Shown one piece after another: positions 26,148 to 34,094 of a DNA stretch of 64,000 bases; the first letter of the stretch is position 1, and each line of letters opens with the position of its first letter. The translations under genes and the position numbers were made by a program. This DNA is from Bacteroidales bacterium. GTDB taxonomy: Bacteria; Bacteroidota; Bacteroidia; Bacteroidales; P3. Under the pieces are notes generated by a model. That model had not been told where the DNA came from and did no database searches. It was given only the letters and a program-made list of their open reading frames with translations. The stretch lies in NCBI GenBank assembly GCA_017429685.1, contig JAFROL010000022.1, positions 1 to 64,000 on the forward strand. Reading direction: 5' to 3'.

Positions 26148-26630
26148 ATGCAAGAATTCCTGTTCAAATACGTAGAAGAAACCGACAGTTTCTGCGCCAT
26201 ACACTATCAGGGCGACGAAGCCGATGTCATCGTGCCGCCAGTGCATTGGGGCAAGCCGGTGACCATACTCTTCGACGACCTCTTCAAGGGCCACAGCGAA
26301 ATACGTTCGGTCAGCATACCAGACACGGTGACCGAAATTGGAGGTTTCGTCTTCGACGGCTGCAACAACCTGAAACACGTAGAGTTGCCTGCGTCGCTCG
26401 AGAGTATGTGGCAGTATGCCTTTGCCCGTTGCGGAGTGGAGAGCATCACGTTGCCCGACCGCTATAGTCAGATCATCCCATTTACATTCCTCGACTGCAA
26501 GTCGCTGCGGCAGGTGGTCTGCGGCAGCGGGATGAAGAAAATCTACGCCCACGCCTTCCGAGGCTGCGACAGCCTGACAGACCTGCAATGCGGCCCCGAT
26601 GTCGACATCGACCCCGAATATAAGCGATAA
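26148..26630 (+). CDS. Cytoplasmic BspA-type leucine-rich repeat protein
   Basis: 160 residues. A short N-terminal domain (1-50) is followed by about four BspA-like repeats of 22-24 residues (SVSIPDTVTEIGGFVFDGC, ELPASLESMWQYAFARC and similar, each ending in a Cys-rich turn). There is no signal peptide, unlike surface BspA proteins. It starts 4 nt after the sirtuin stop and so belongs to the PPOX-macrodomain-SirTM operon. A role as the modified target or as a recognition partner of the ADP-ribosylation pair is inference from position only. Confidence 0.82.
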   Translation: MQEFLFKYVEETDSFCAIHYQGDEADVIVPPVHWGKPVTILFDDLFKGHSEIRSVSIPDTVTEIGGFVFDGCNNLKHVELPASLESMWQYAFARCGVESITLPDRYSQIIPFTFLDCKSLRQVVCGSGMKKIYAHAFRGCDSLTDLQCGPDVDIDPEYKR

Positions 26631-26676
26631 AAAACCTTTAAATCCACAACATCAAGCATATCAACATATCAGATTT

Positions 26677-27051
26677 ATGCAAAAAGACTTCATACAAGAC
26701 CCCGTATTCCCCGAGTGCCCAATACGTAACGTGCTGGCACGCATCGGCAACAAGTGGACGATGGCTGTCATCTACACCCTTGGCGGCAGCGATGCCCCGA
26801 TGCGCTTCAAGGACATAGAACGGCAGAACCCCGACTGCTCGCAGAAGATGCTCACGCAGACCCTGCGCGGTCTGGAGGCCGACGGTCTGGTGTGCCGCAC
26901 CGTCTATCCCGAGATGCCGCCGCGTGTCGAATACGCTCTCACCGAGCGCGGCCGCTCGTTCCTGCCCCTGATGCGCCAGCTCATCGATTGGGCCTACAAC
27001 AACCTGCACGACATCGTGTCGGACCGCAAGCAATATTACGGCCAGGATTGA
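26677..27051 (+). CDS. HxlR family transcriptional regulator
   Basis: 124 residues from the ATG at 26677. Winged-helix regulator of the MarR/HxlR/DUF24 group. Seen are PECPIRNVLARIGNKWTM, with the family's conserved N-terminal Cys, MRFKDIERQNPDCSQKMLTQ (recognition helix) and PPRVEYALTERGRSF (wing). HxlR proteins commonly sense aldehydes, quinones or disulfide stress through that Cys and regulate neighbouring reductases. Here it lies between the ADP-ribosylation operon (46 nt upstream) and a flavodoxin gene with its own -7 box. Confidence 0.92.
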   Translation: MQKDFIQDPVFPECPIRNVLARIGNKWTMAVIYTLGGSDAPMRFKDIERQNPDCSQKMLTQTLRGLEADGLVCRTVYPEMPPRVEYALTERGRSFLPLMRQLIDWAYNNLHDIVSDRKQYYGQD

Positions 27052-27207
27052 CGCAGCGCAAGCAAACCTACTGTCTTCTTTTAGTTGGCATTTATCTCTC
27101 GCTTTTTCTCTCATAAGTCATTTTTTGAAAAATGTGAACTTTTGGACGCATTCTGCATAGTGGCTATGTGCGGAGAGGTGCGTATTTTTGCAGCGTAAAA
27201 AACAATA

Positions 27208-27852
27208 ATGGCTATGAAACGTATCATCCTTGCAATCATTGCTTTGCTAACTTGCGTCAGCTGCTCGGGGCAACCGAATCAAGTGGCGAAAAGTGAAAAA
27301 GTGAACAGTGAAACGAACGAAAACAAATCAAAAAAAGATAACGCAATGAACAAGATCGTCATTTTCTTCTCCCACGCTGGAGACAATTACGCCGTGGGCA
27401 ACATCGCCGTGGGCAACACCAAAATTGTGGCTGACTATATCAGCGAGCTGACTGGTGCCGACCAGTACGAAATCGTCACCCACAAGTACGACGGAATGGC
27501 CTACAATCCACTTATCAAGCTGGCACAGGAAGAGGCCAACGCCGGCGAGCTGCCTCCCTACGAGGGTCAGGCACCCGACCTGAGCCAGTACGACACCGTC
27601 TTCATAGGCGGCCCTGTGTGGTGGGGCACCTATCCGCAGGTGATGTTCACTCTGTTCAAGAACATCGACCTTGCCGGCAAGACTGTCATCCCCTTCACCA
27701 CCCACGAGGGCAGCGGCCTGGCCAGCTGCGTCAGCGACGTCAAAAAGGCTTTCCCCAAAGCCACCGTCACGGGTGCCTTCAGCATCTATGGCCACGAAGT
27801 CCGTTCGGGCAAGGCCAAGGTGGAAAAGTGGATTAATAGTGTGGTTAAATAA
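27208..27852 (+). CDS. Exported flavodoxin lipoprotein
   Basis: 214 residues (or 212 from ATG 27214, which gives the cleaner MKRI signal start). Lipoprotein-like signal (LLTCVSC), a 30-residue Lys/Asn/Glu linker, then a flavodoxin domain: IFFSHAGDNYAVGNIAVGNT in the phosphate-loop position, DTVFIGGPVWWGTYPQ aromatic loop, and TTHEGSGLASC. It is a distant paralogue of the flavodoxin at 21578. Here the order is flavodoxin then DUF362, the reverse of the first pair. A -7 box TATTTTTG at 27183-27190 is present without a clear TTTG partner. Confidence 0.88.
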   Translation: MAMKRIILAIIALLTCVSCSGQPNQVAKSEKVNSETNENKSKKDNAMNKIVIFFSHAGDNYAVGNIAVGNTKIVADYISELTGADQYEIVTHKYDGMAYNPLIKLAQEEANAGELPPYEGQAPDLSQYDTVFIGGPVWWGTYPQVMFTLFKNIDLAGKTVIPFTTHEGSGLASCVSDVKKAFPKATVTGAFSIYGHEVRSGKAKVEKWINSVVK

Positions 27853-27884
27853 TCGAAAGGTCTAAATATTTAATACATAAAATA

Positions 27885-28874
27885 ATGAAGAATATATTTT
27901 TGATGTTGGCAGCCGCCACACTGATGTTCTGCGGCTGCAAAGGAAACAACGAGAAGGTCGAGGCGCAGCCTGTCGCCGAGGAGGGCGCCGCTGTCTATAT
28001 GACCGAGAGCATTAGCCCCGAAGCGCTGATCAAGATTTACGATGCCCTGGGCGTGAAGGCCGAGGGACGTGTGGCCGTGAAAATCAGCACAGGCGAGGCC
28101 GGCGGCCACAACTACCTCAAGCCCGAGCTGATCGGCGATTTCGTTAAACACGTGAACGGCAAGCTGGTGGAATGCAACACCGCCTACGCCGGCAAGCGTA
28201 TGAACACCACCGACCATCTGGCCGTCATCGACGACCACGGTTTCAATGCCATCGGTGGCGTCGATATTATGGATGCCGATGGCGAAATCAAGATTCCGGT
28301 GCGCGACACCACATATATGCGCTACAATATCGTCGGAAAGAACCTGCAGAACTACGACTGTATGATCAACTTGGCCCATTTCAAAGGACACCAGATGGGC
28401 GGCTTCGGCGGCGTGCTGAAGAACGCCAGCATCGGCGTGGCCTCGCGCAACGGCAAGACCTATATCCACACCAACGGCCAGAGCGAGGACTACACACACC
28501 TGTGGGACTTCATCCAGCCTGAAAACCAGGACAAGTTCCTCGAATGTATGGCCAACGCCGCTGCCGCCGTGCACGACTACTTCAATGGCAAGGTTATCTA
28601 TATCAACGTGATGAACAATATGAGCATCGACTGCGACTGCAACGGCAATCCTGCCGCTCCTGAGCTGAAGGATATGGGCATCCTGGCCTCCACCGACCCC
28701 GTTGCCCTCGACCAGGCCTGCCTCGACCTTGTCTACCAGCACCAGAATGCCGAGGGCGACGACGCCACCAGCCTTAAGGCACGCATCGAGAAGCAACACG
28801 GCATCCACACCGTCGAGCACGCCGAAAAGATCGGTCTCGGTAGCCGTAAGTATCACATTGTCAAAATAGACTAA
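27885..28874 (+). CDS. DUF362 domain lipoprotein (copy 2)
   Basis: 329 residues. Signal with a lipobox candidate (LMFCGC). The domain closely follows copy 1 at 20551: GAAVYMTESISPEALIKIYD, VAVKISTGEAGGHNYLKP, NLAHFKGHQMGGFGGVLKN, SIDCDCNGNP, and the same HAEKIGLGSRKYHIV end. The two clearly come from one duplication with later divergence. It begins 32 nt after the flavodoxin stop. No ferredoxin cysteines are present. The biochemical role is unknown. A periplasmic redox or binding function with the flavodoxin is inferred. Confidence 0.85.
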   Translation: MKNIFLMLAAATLMFCGCKGNNEKVEAQPVAEEGAAVYMTESISPEALIKIYDALGVKAEGRVAVKISTGEAGGHNYLKPELIGDFVKHVNGKLVECNTAYAGKRMNTTDHLAVIDDHGFNAIGGVDIMDADGEIKIPVRDTTYMRYNIVGKNLQNYDCMINLAHFKGHQMGGFGGVLKNASIGVASRNGKTYIHTNGQSEDYTHLWDFIQPENQDKFLECMANAAAAVHDYFNGKVIYINVMNNMSIDCDCNGNPAAPELKDMGILASTDPVALDQACLDLVYQHQNAEGDDATSLKARIEKQHGIHTVEHAEKIGLGSRKYHIVKID

Positions 28875-28890
28875 GTAAACTACCAAGTTT

Positions 28891-28954
28891 AACACGAATT
28901 GCCACGGATTATCCATTAATTGATGGTCAATTAGATGGCAATTATATGTAAAAA
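28891..28954. repeat. 64-bp dispersed repeat, copy 1 (AACACGAATTGCCACG...)
   Basis: This segment is about 88% identical to 41519-41582. Both run from AACACGAATTGCCACG to AATTATATGTAAAA. It fills most of the gap between DUF362 copy 2 and the aldo/keto reductase gene. Confidence 0.82.
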
Positions 28955-28966
28955 TCACTTTACGTT

Positions 28967-29812
28967 ATGGAATACATTAAATTAAATAACGGCGTGGAAA
29001 TGCCGACCCTGGGCTACGGAGTTTTCCTAGTGAGCCCGAACGAATGTGAACGCTGCGTGAGCGACGCGCTGAGCGTGGGCTACCGCCTCGTCGACACCGC
29101 ACAGGCCTACGCCAACGAGGAGGGCGTGGGCAACGCCTGGCGCAAGAGTGGCCTGCGGCGCGAGGACCTTTTCCTCGTCACCAAAGTGTGGATCAGCAAC
29201 GCCGGCGAGGAGCGTGCCGCCCGCAGCATCGACGAGAGCCTGCGCAAGTTGCAGACCGACTATATCGACCTGCTGCTTATCCATCAGGCCTACGGCGACG
29301 TCTTCGGCACCTGGCGCGCTATGGAGCGTGCTTACCGCGACGGCAAGGTGCGCGCCATCGGCGTGAGCAACTTCCAGGCGGGCCGTTTCTTCGACTTCGC
29401 CCACTATGTGGAGGTCAAGCCGATGGTCAATCAGCTGCAGTGCAACACCCTTGTGCAGCAGACCGCCATCGAGCCGCTGCACGCCCAGTTCGGCACGCGG
29501 ATGATGGCCTGGGGGCCGCTGGGCGGACAGGGCGTGGACGGCATCGTCAAGAGCCCCGAGCTTGCCGCCATCGGCAGCAAGTACGGCAAAAGCGCCGCGC
29601 AGGTGGCCCTGCGCTGGCTGACGCAGCGCGGCATCGTTGCCATCCCCAAGAGCACCCACAAGGAGCGTATGGCACAGAACCTCGACGTCTTCGACTTCCG
29701 CCTCACCGACAGCGAAATGGCCGCCATCGCCAAGCTCAACCAGCACGACACCGGCACCATCAACTTCGGCGACCCCCAGTTTGTCAAGCACCTCATCGAA
29801 AACTACGGATAA
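28967..29812 (+). CDS. Aldo/keto reductase
   Basis: 281 residues, TIM-barrel NADPH-dependent carbonyl reductase. The catalytic tetrad is visible: Asp and Tyr in VDTAQAYANE, Lys in LVTKVW, His in LLLIHQAYG. The nucleotide-binding end is GIVAIPKSTHKERMAQNLDVFDF. There is no signal. It is the last gene of the redox island and fits the reactive-aldehyde theme, as AKRs are frequent neighbours of CMD-cupin and flavodoxin genes. Its last 15 codons and terminator are duplicated at 31439-31541. Confidence 0.94.
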   Translation: MEYIKLNNGVEMPTLGYGVFLVSPNECERCVSDALSVGYRLVDTAQAYANEEGVGNAWRKSGLRREDLFLVTKVWISNAGEERAARSIDESLRKLQTDYIDLLLIHQAYGDVFGTWRAMERAYRDGKVRAIGVSNFQAGRFFDFAHYVEVKPMVNQLQCNTLVQQTAIEPLHAQFGTRMMAWGPLGGQGVDGIVKSPELAAIGSKYGKSAAQVALRWLTQRGIVAIPKSTHKERMAQNLDVFDFRLTDSEMAAIAKLNQHDTGTINFGDPQFVKHLIENYG

Positions 29813-29838
29813 ACTTTCTTCATTCCTTCATATCTCGA

Positions 29839-29876
29839 AGCCGCCCCGCGCTGTAAGCGCGGGGCGGCTATTTTAT
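29839..29876 (+). terminator. Terminator of the aldo/keto reductase gene
   Basis: Perfect 14-bp GC-rich stem AGCCGCCCCGCGCT/AGCGCGGGGCGGCT with a three-base loop and ATTTTAT tail. A second copy with compensated loop lies at 31511-31541. Confidence 0.9.
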
Positions 29877-30061
29877 GCGACCCTCCCGTGTGGTATATCT
29901 GTGGATTCTTGATGCCAACCTTTATATGATTTTTTTCTCTCAATTTCGCTGAAATAATAATCATCTTCTGTATACCTCCAAGATTGCAAGAGTAATACTT
30001 CGGTGATGGTTGCTCCTACCACGTTCGGTAGCCCGAACACGGCGGACGTGATGTCGTCAGT

Positions 30062-31207
30062 TCATATCACCTCCCGGCTCCACAATCGTTCGAGAAACTG
30101 TGTTATAGGCCATACCTCAACCCCGTTAAGCAGGCGGGGTTTCTCTTCCAAAGAGAGAATTATCAGTTTGGCATCGGGATGTTCCTCAGCGAAAGCCTTA
30201 AGTCCTTTCGTGTCTCTTGATGTCACATTGTCCGACGATTTAACTTCTATTGCGACCTCGGCATCTCCTATTATGGCATCAACTTCGTACTTATTGTCCA
30301 AAGTACGCCAATAACAAAGTGTTTTGTCGTCGTAAAAGTTATATGACAGAAAGGCCCGTAGTTCTTGTATGACAAAATGCTCAAGAGCGTGACCGTAAAT
30401 GTCGGTGCCACGCTTCAAAGGTACCCGTTTTAACAGATGGTTGGGGAGAGCCACATCGAAATAATAGAACTTTGGAGATTGCATCAGTTTCCTTTTGACA
30501 ACTCGTGTATATGCGGGCAAATAGAAGCCCAACATTGTTTCTTCTAAAATTGAGAAATACTCTTTTACTGTCTTTGCCGAGACACCGCAGTCCTGGGCAA
30601 TATTAGTATAATTCACGATTTCAGTATTGCAGACGGCGGCAACTTGCAAAAAACGAGTGAAGGCTTCTAATTGGCGTACTACAGCCTCTTCCACAATCTC
30701 CTGTTGCAGGTAGTCTCCAATGTAGGCCTTGATACGCCGGGAGGGATCTGACACCAGATAGTGACGCGGCAACATACCATTATTCAGAGCCCTGTCGAGG
30801 TTGAAGTCGGGTATTTCAGCACTCACCAACGGAAAGAGAACCCGTCTTAAAGCTCTGCCCCCTAGCAGGTTGGCACCGCTTCTGCGCAGTTTGCGTGCAC
30901 TGGAACCACTTAGGACAAAACGTAGGCCCCTATTTTCAATTAGCCAATGTACCTCGTCAAGCAATGCAGGAACCTTCTGCACCTCATCAATAATCACGAT
31001 ATCTCCCTCGTCTAGTAGTAGACACTCTTCGCGTAGTTGGGCAGGACGCATTTGAAACGTAGCTCGTACATCGGACTGCAACAGGTCATAGAACCGAGCA
31101 TTTGGAAAAAGTGCTTTAAGCAAAGTGCTTTTCCCTGTCTGACGACTACCCCAAAGGAAAAGGCTGTCGTCTTCTAACTCATTTAATTTCAATATTCTTT
31201 CAAGCAT
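30062..31207 (-). CDS. AAA+ ATPase with DUF4143 and PD-(D/E)XK-like end
   Basis: 381 residues from ATG 31207. The start is supported by a promoter whose predicted transcript begins about 16 nt upstream. The AAA_14-type ATPase has Walker A GSRQTGKST (about residue 20) and Walker B IVIIDEVQKVP. The central winged-helix/DUF4143 region includes DIPDF-like and YFDVALPNHL motifs. Near the C-terminus EVDAIIG and VAIEVKSS form an ExK-type nuclease-like signature. This family is widespread, poorly understood and often in variable regions. It is AT-rich compared with neighbours and bordered by the duplicated reductase tail, so it is probably acquired. Confidence 0.88.
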   Translation of the reverse strand: MLERILKLNELEDDSLFLWGSRQTGKSTLLKALFPNARFYDLLQSDVRATFQMRPAQLREECLLLDEGDIVIIDEVQKVPALLDEVHWLIENRGLRFVLSGSSARKLRRSGANLLGGRALRRVLFPLVSAEIPDFNLDRALNNGMLPRHYLVSDPSRRIKAYIGDYLQQEIVEEAVVRQLEAFTRFLQVAAVCNTEIVNYTNIAQDCGVSAKTVKEYFSILEETMLGFYLPAYTRVVKRKLMQSPKFYYFDVALPNHLLKRVPLKRGTDIYGHALEHFVIQELRAFLSYNFYDDKTLCYWRTLDNKYEVDAIIGDAEVAIEVKSSDNVTSRDTKGLKAFAEEHPDAKLIILSLEEKPRLLNGVEVWPITQFLERLWSREVI

Positions 31208-31229
31208 TTCTGTAATGTATTTGTTGCTG

Positions 31230-31262
31230 CAAAGATAGTAATTTTTTTTGATATAGTACAAA
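31230..31262 (-). promoter_or_regulatory. Promoter of the DUF4143 ATPase gene
   Basis: Minus strand TTTG (31259-31262), a 21-bp spacer, TATCTTTG (31230-31237). It decides the downstream start at 31207 rather than 31261. Confidence 0.75.
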
Positions 31263-31438
31263 AAAATGGAAACGCTACTTCGGATTTTAATAGAAAATCG
31301 GATGTGGCACTTCGGATTCTGATACTACTTGTGAAGCATACAAGCACCTTGTCGGTTAAGCCGATGTCGTAGCACGGTGCCCCATTCCCGAGTGTGGTAT
31401 GCCTATGAGCACCGATAAATCAATCAAATGCGGTGAGC

Positions 31439-31541
31439 CGGCGACCCCCAGTTCGTCAAGCACCTCATTGAGAACTACGGATAAACTTTCTTCATTTCGT
31501 TAATATTCCAAGCCGCCCCGCGCTTACAGCGCGGGGCGGCT
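31439..31541 (+). pseudogene. Duplicated 3' end of the aldo/keto reductase plus terminator
   Basis: About 100 bp repeat the region 29767-29869. It encodes GDPQFVKHLIENYG and a stop, then the same 3' flank and the same 14-bp terminator stem, with scattered silent changes. No upstream reductase sequence precedes it (31263-31438 has no recognisable gene). The two copies are direct repeats about 1.67 kb apart and enclose the ATPase gene. Confidence 0.9.
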
Positions 31542-31574
31542 AGTTACAGATTCCCGACATTCTCACCCTTCAAT

Positions 31575-31766
31575 CTATCCACTCATACAAACGCCAGTCT
31601 TACCATTACCGCAACGCACCCAAAAGAATCGGTCTCCGCGATGTGCTTCCTTATAATCCCATATTGCCCAATTATCAACGTGACAGTCTTCCTGCAAGGC
31701 ATTTTGCAAGTCTTTTAGTTTGTAGTTGGATATGTCAGGATTCCAGAAAAGGATAAAGGTTTTCAT
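31575..31766 (-). pseudogene. Truncated EVE-like domain gene (N-terminal 63 residues)
   Basis: The frame starts normally (MKTFILFWNPDISNYKLKDL) and reaches GDRFFWVRCGNGKTGVCMSG, resembling the beginning of EVE/PUA-like proteins, which bind modified bases. It then hits TAG where family members continue for well over 100 residues. The break is 34 nt from the duplicated terminator, so it probably lost its 3' end when that junction formed. It lies 11 nt downstream of the EVE-nuclease gene on the same strand and may be cotranscribed. It could also be a real short protein. Confidence 0.6.
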
Positions 31767-31777
31767 TGAATAATGTA

Positions 31778-33328
31778 TTAAGAGAGTAGACGTTTCAATT
31801 CGTTGAATTTTTCAAGAAACCTCATTTCTTCCCATCTGAAGCGTGTCCATTTGTCTTCGTCAAAATCTCCGTTTCGGTTTTGTTCATATACCCGTATTTG
31901 TTTTTCATCGCATAAAACAAAAACCTGCGCCTTGCCCCATTTGGCATATGAGACTCCTTGAGTGAAAGCAGCTACTATTTCTCTATTGTTTTTCATATAG
32001 TGCTTGACCTCAATAACCACCTTGGCATTTATGTTACTTCCTGATTTGGTCAAATGAAGGCAGAAATCAGGTCTTTTTGTTGTTCCCCTTCCTGTTGGAA
32101 ACTCAACTTGCTGGAAATAGTCCACATCACGCGTCCAGCCCATTTCTTCGAGAAGTGGCTTCAGTAAAAGATCCTCAACGTTTTTCTCGTTGATGATTGT
32201 TACGTCAGTCCGAACCTCTGGCTCATATAATGACGGCAACAGGGAGGTGTCATAGCCTTTCTGTCTAAGCATCCGCTTTATCTCTGTATAATCTTCAGAT
32301 GTGACTGGCCAGCCACTTACATCCTGAAAGTTTTTGCTTACATAATTACCTTCTTTTGTTCGATTCTTGAAATAGTCGCTGTTTTTGAAATCCTCAAATG
32401 AAATAGCTTTGTCCTCCGGTATTTCTATTTTCTTTCCGATGATAGAATAGGAGTAATAAAGTCCGAATGGATCTATAAAGCCATCGTCCAGCGCGGTCCA
32501 AACTGCATTTAGCTTTTTTACTGGCGATTTCTCATAAAAAAGCATAATGTCCCCCTTGCAGGTGAGTTGGTTGGATTGCCAGAACCCATATTCCATATTT
32601 TTCTCGCCGTCCCCATAATTGCCAACAAGAATCCACGCTTGCTCGGGGACAGTAGGCATCGGTTTTGCAAATTCTGCATCCATTTCGTCTTTAATATTCG
32701 TGAATTCATAATCGAACAGAAAAGCACATAATTCTCCAGAGTCTTGGAATTCGTTTAAATGTGCGAATTCGATAATGACATTACACATATCCAAATAAAA
32801 TAACCAACGTTTGCGGTAATCCGACCTATGTGGGATTTCTGGCAAAACCAAATCGTATTTCTTGGCAAATCTTTGGAAATATACGAATTGCATTGCATAC
32901 AAATTTGGAATATAGTACTCTGGCATATATTTGTATAAAACGATAGACAGCAGCATACTATCGCTTAGCATCCGCTTGAAATTAACCTGAGGTACTTCGT
33001 AGAGGTCTGCATCCTCATTATCTGTAACCAATCCGAGGGTTAGCCACATATAATATTCCTCACAATCAAAAGCCCTCAACTCAATTTCGTCACGAGGAAT
33101 ATCTTCCTTTACTATATTGTCGAAAAAATCAAGGCCTTTAATTGCCCAGCTGTCTTCTTTTTTACCCCAATTTTGGGTAAAAAAAGAGTTGAAACGTTTT
33201 ATGGCTTCAAGCATATCCTTTGAGGTACACTCTGGAGTGCATATATGGTTGAATAAGGCAATTGTTTCTTGCCCTTCCGAACTATTCTTATAGCGTTCCC
33301 AGTTGGTTTTTTGGAGTATTTTTTTCAT
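31778..33328 (-). CDS. EVE-like domain fused to a PD-(D/E)XK restriction-type nuclease
   Basis: 516 residues. Residues 1-220 are a helical region I do not recognise. About residues 228-330 look like an EVE/PUA-like domain (AWILVGNYGDG; CKGDIMLFYEKSP; NAVWTALDDG), a fold that recognises modified cytosines in several anti-phage proteins. Residues about 375-516 resemble the HsdR N-terminal nuclease: RPDFCLHL near 421 gives the Asp and VVIEVKHY near 436 the ExK. The architecture points to a modification-dependent (type IV-like) restriction enzyme. Low GC content and the next-door HepT/MntA pair fit an acquired defence islet. It has not been tested. Confidence 0.75.
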   Translation of the reverse strand: MKKILQKTNWERYKNSSEGQETIALFNHICTPECTSKDMLEAIKRFNSFFTQNWGKKEDSWAIKGLDFFDNIVKEDIPRDEIELRAFDCEEYYMWLTLGLVTDNEDADLYEVPQVNFKRMLSDSMLLSIVLYKYMPEYYIPNLYAMQFVYFQRFAKKYDLVLPEIPHRSDYRKRWLFYLDMCNVIIEFAHLNEFQDSGELCAFLFDYEFTNIKDEMDAEFAKPMPTVPEQAWILVGNYGDGEKNMEYGFWQSNQLTCKGDIMLFYEKSPVKKLNAVWTALDDGFIDPFGLYYSYSIIGKKIEIPEDKAISFEDFKNSDYFKNRTKEGNYVSKNFQDVSGWPVTSEDYTEIKRMLRQKGYDTSLLPSLYEPEVRTDVTIINEKNVEDLLLKPLLEEMGWTRDVDYFQQVEFPTGRGTTKRPDFCLHLTKSGSNINAKVVIEVKHYMKNNREIVAAFTQGVSYAKWGKAQVFVLCDEKQIRVYEQNRNGDFDEDKWTRFRWEEMRFLEKFNELKRLLS

Positions 33329-33593
33329 TTATAAATCCTATTTGAAAATCATATAAAAAATCCGTGAATTCCTATTGTCTACAACTGAGGTTCGGCAAAA
33401 CCTTATCTGCAACAAGAAAGTTCACGGATACCGTGAACGTTTCCTTTTCTTTTGCAGATAATTTGAAATTTGCCGATTTCAGTTGTGTAAAGAAAAGCGA
33501 ATACGCTTCAATATGTCTTTATGTCTATTCTAATTCTTTGTTTTATATCATTGTTTCCTGTTTTGGTTCCTAATCATATTTTCAATCACATAT

Positions 33594-34094
33594 TCAAAGT
33601 CTTTCAATCTCGTCTGCCGTCAGACCGGTGATGTCGGAGATGTCGGCAACGGCAAAGCCTTTGGTTTTCATACGGCGGGCAGTTTGTTCGAGGTTCTTAT
33701 TGGTGGTTGTCTCAACGATGACGGCCTCGTTCTTTTCCCAGGCTTCCCAGTCGGTGTCTGTCAGGTAAACGGCTATCTGGTCGTGCAAAGGTTGCAGGTC
33801 TTCTTCTATTACCTTCCATACCTCAATTGGATTTATCTGAAAATAATCGTGCACCAACACGTGGCGCATCTTGGTGATGTGATTCCAGGGAGTTTCTGGA
33901 TGTTGGCAGCAAAAAGCGTTGGTTAACTTATAGGCTGCCTCTCCCACAATCTCAATATTCTTGACAATACCATAATATCTCAGGTTGTCTGATTCTAATT
34001 CTTCTTTTGTCTTCCCTTTTGCAAAATCGAGAATGCGGTCAATGGCTTCCACCATATGCTCCAGCCTCTCGCGGTCTCTAACGTACTCTCTCAT
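33594..34094 (-). CDS. hepT: HepT-like ribonuclease toxin with C-terminal extension
   Basis: 166 residues. A HEPN-domain toxin of type VII HepT/MntA systems. The catalytic RX4HXY motif is RHVLVHDY near residue 80, preceded by NIEIVGEAAYKL and the N-terminal RDRERLEHMVEAIDRIL. Typical HepT proteins have about 110-140 residues. This one continues with a tail (about residues 115-166, TARRMKTKGFAVADISDITGL) that resembles the end of Rpn/PD-(D/E)XK transposase-type proteins. It overlaps the antitoxin gene by 17 nt. The gap 33329-33593 holds a hairpin GTTCACGG-ATA-CCGTGAAC at 33420-33438 and no gene. Confidence 0.88.
   Translation of the reverse strand: MREYVRDRERLEHMVEAIDRILDFAKGKTKEELESDNLRYYGIVKNIEIVGEAAYKLTNAFCCQHPETPWNHITKMRHVLVHDYFQINPIEVWKVIEEDLQPLHDQIAVYLTDTDWEAWEKNEAVIVETTTNKNLEQTARRMKTKGFAVADISDITGLTADEIERL

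Noticed and set aside
31208..31261. Upstream start for the DUF4143 ATPase
   Set aside because: The promoter -7 box at 31230-31237 lies inside this segment, so a transcript from it could not encode the longer form.
33420..33438. Hairpin GTTCACGG-ATA-CCGTGAAC as a plus-strand terminator
   Set aside because: No plus-strand gene precedes it, and the T tract after it is broken by C residues. On the minus strand it does not follow a stop closely enough to be convincing.
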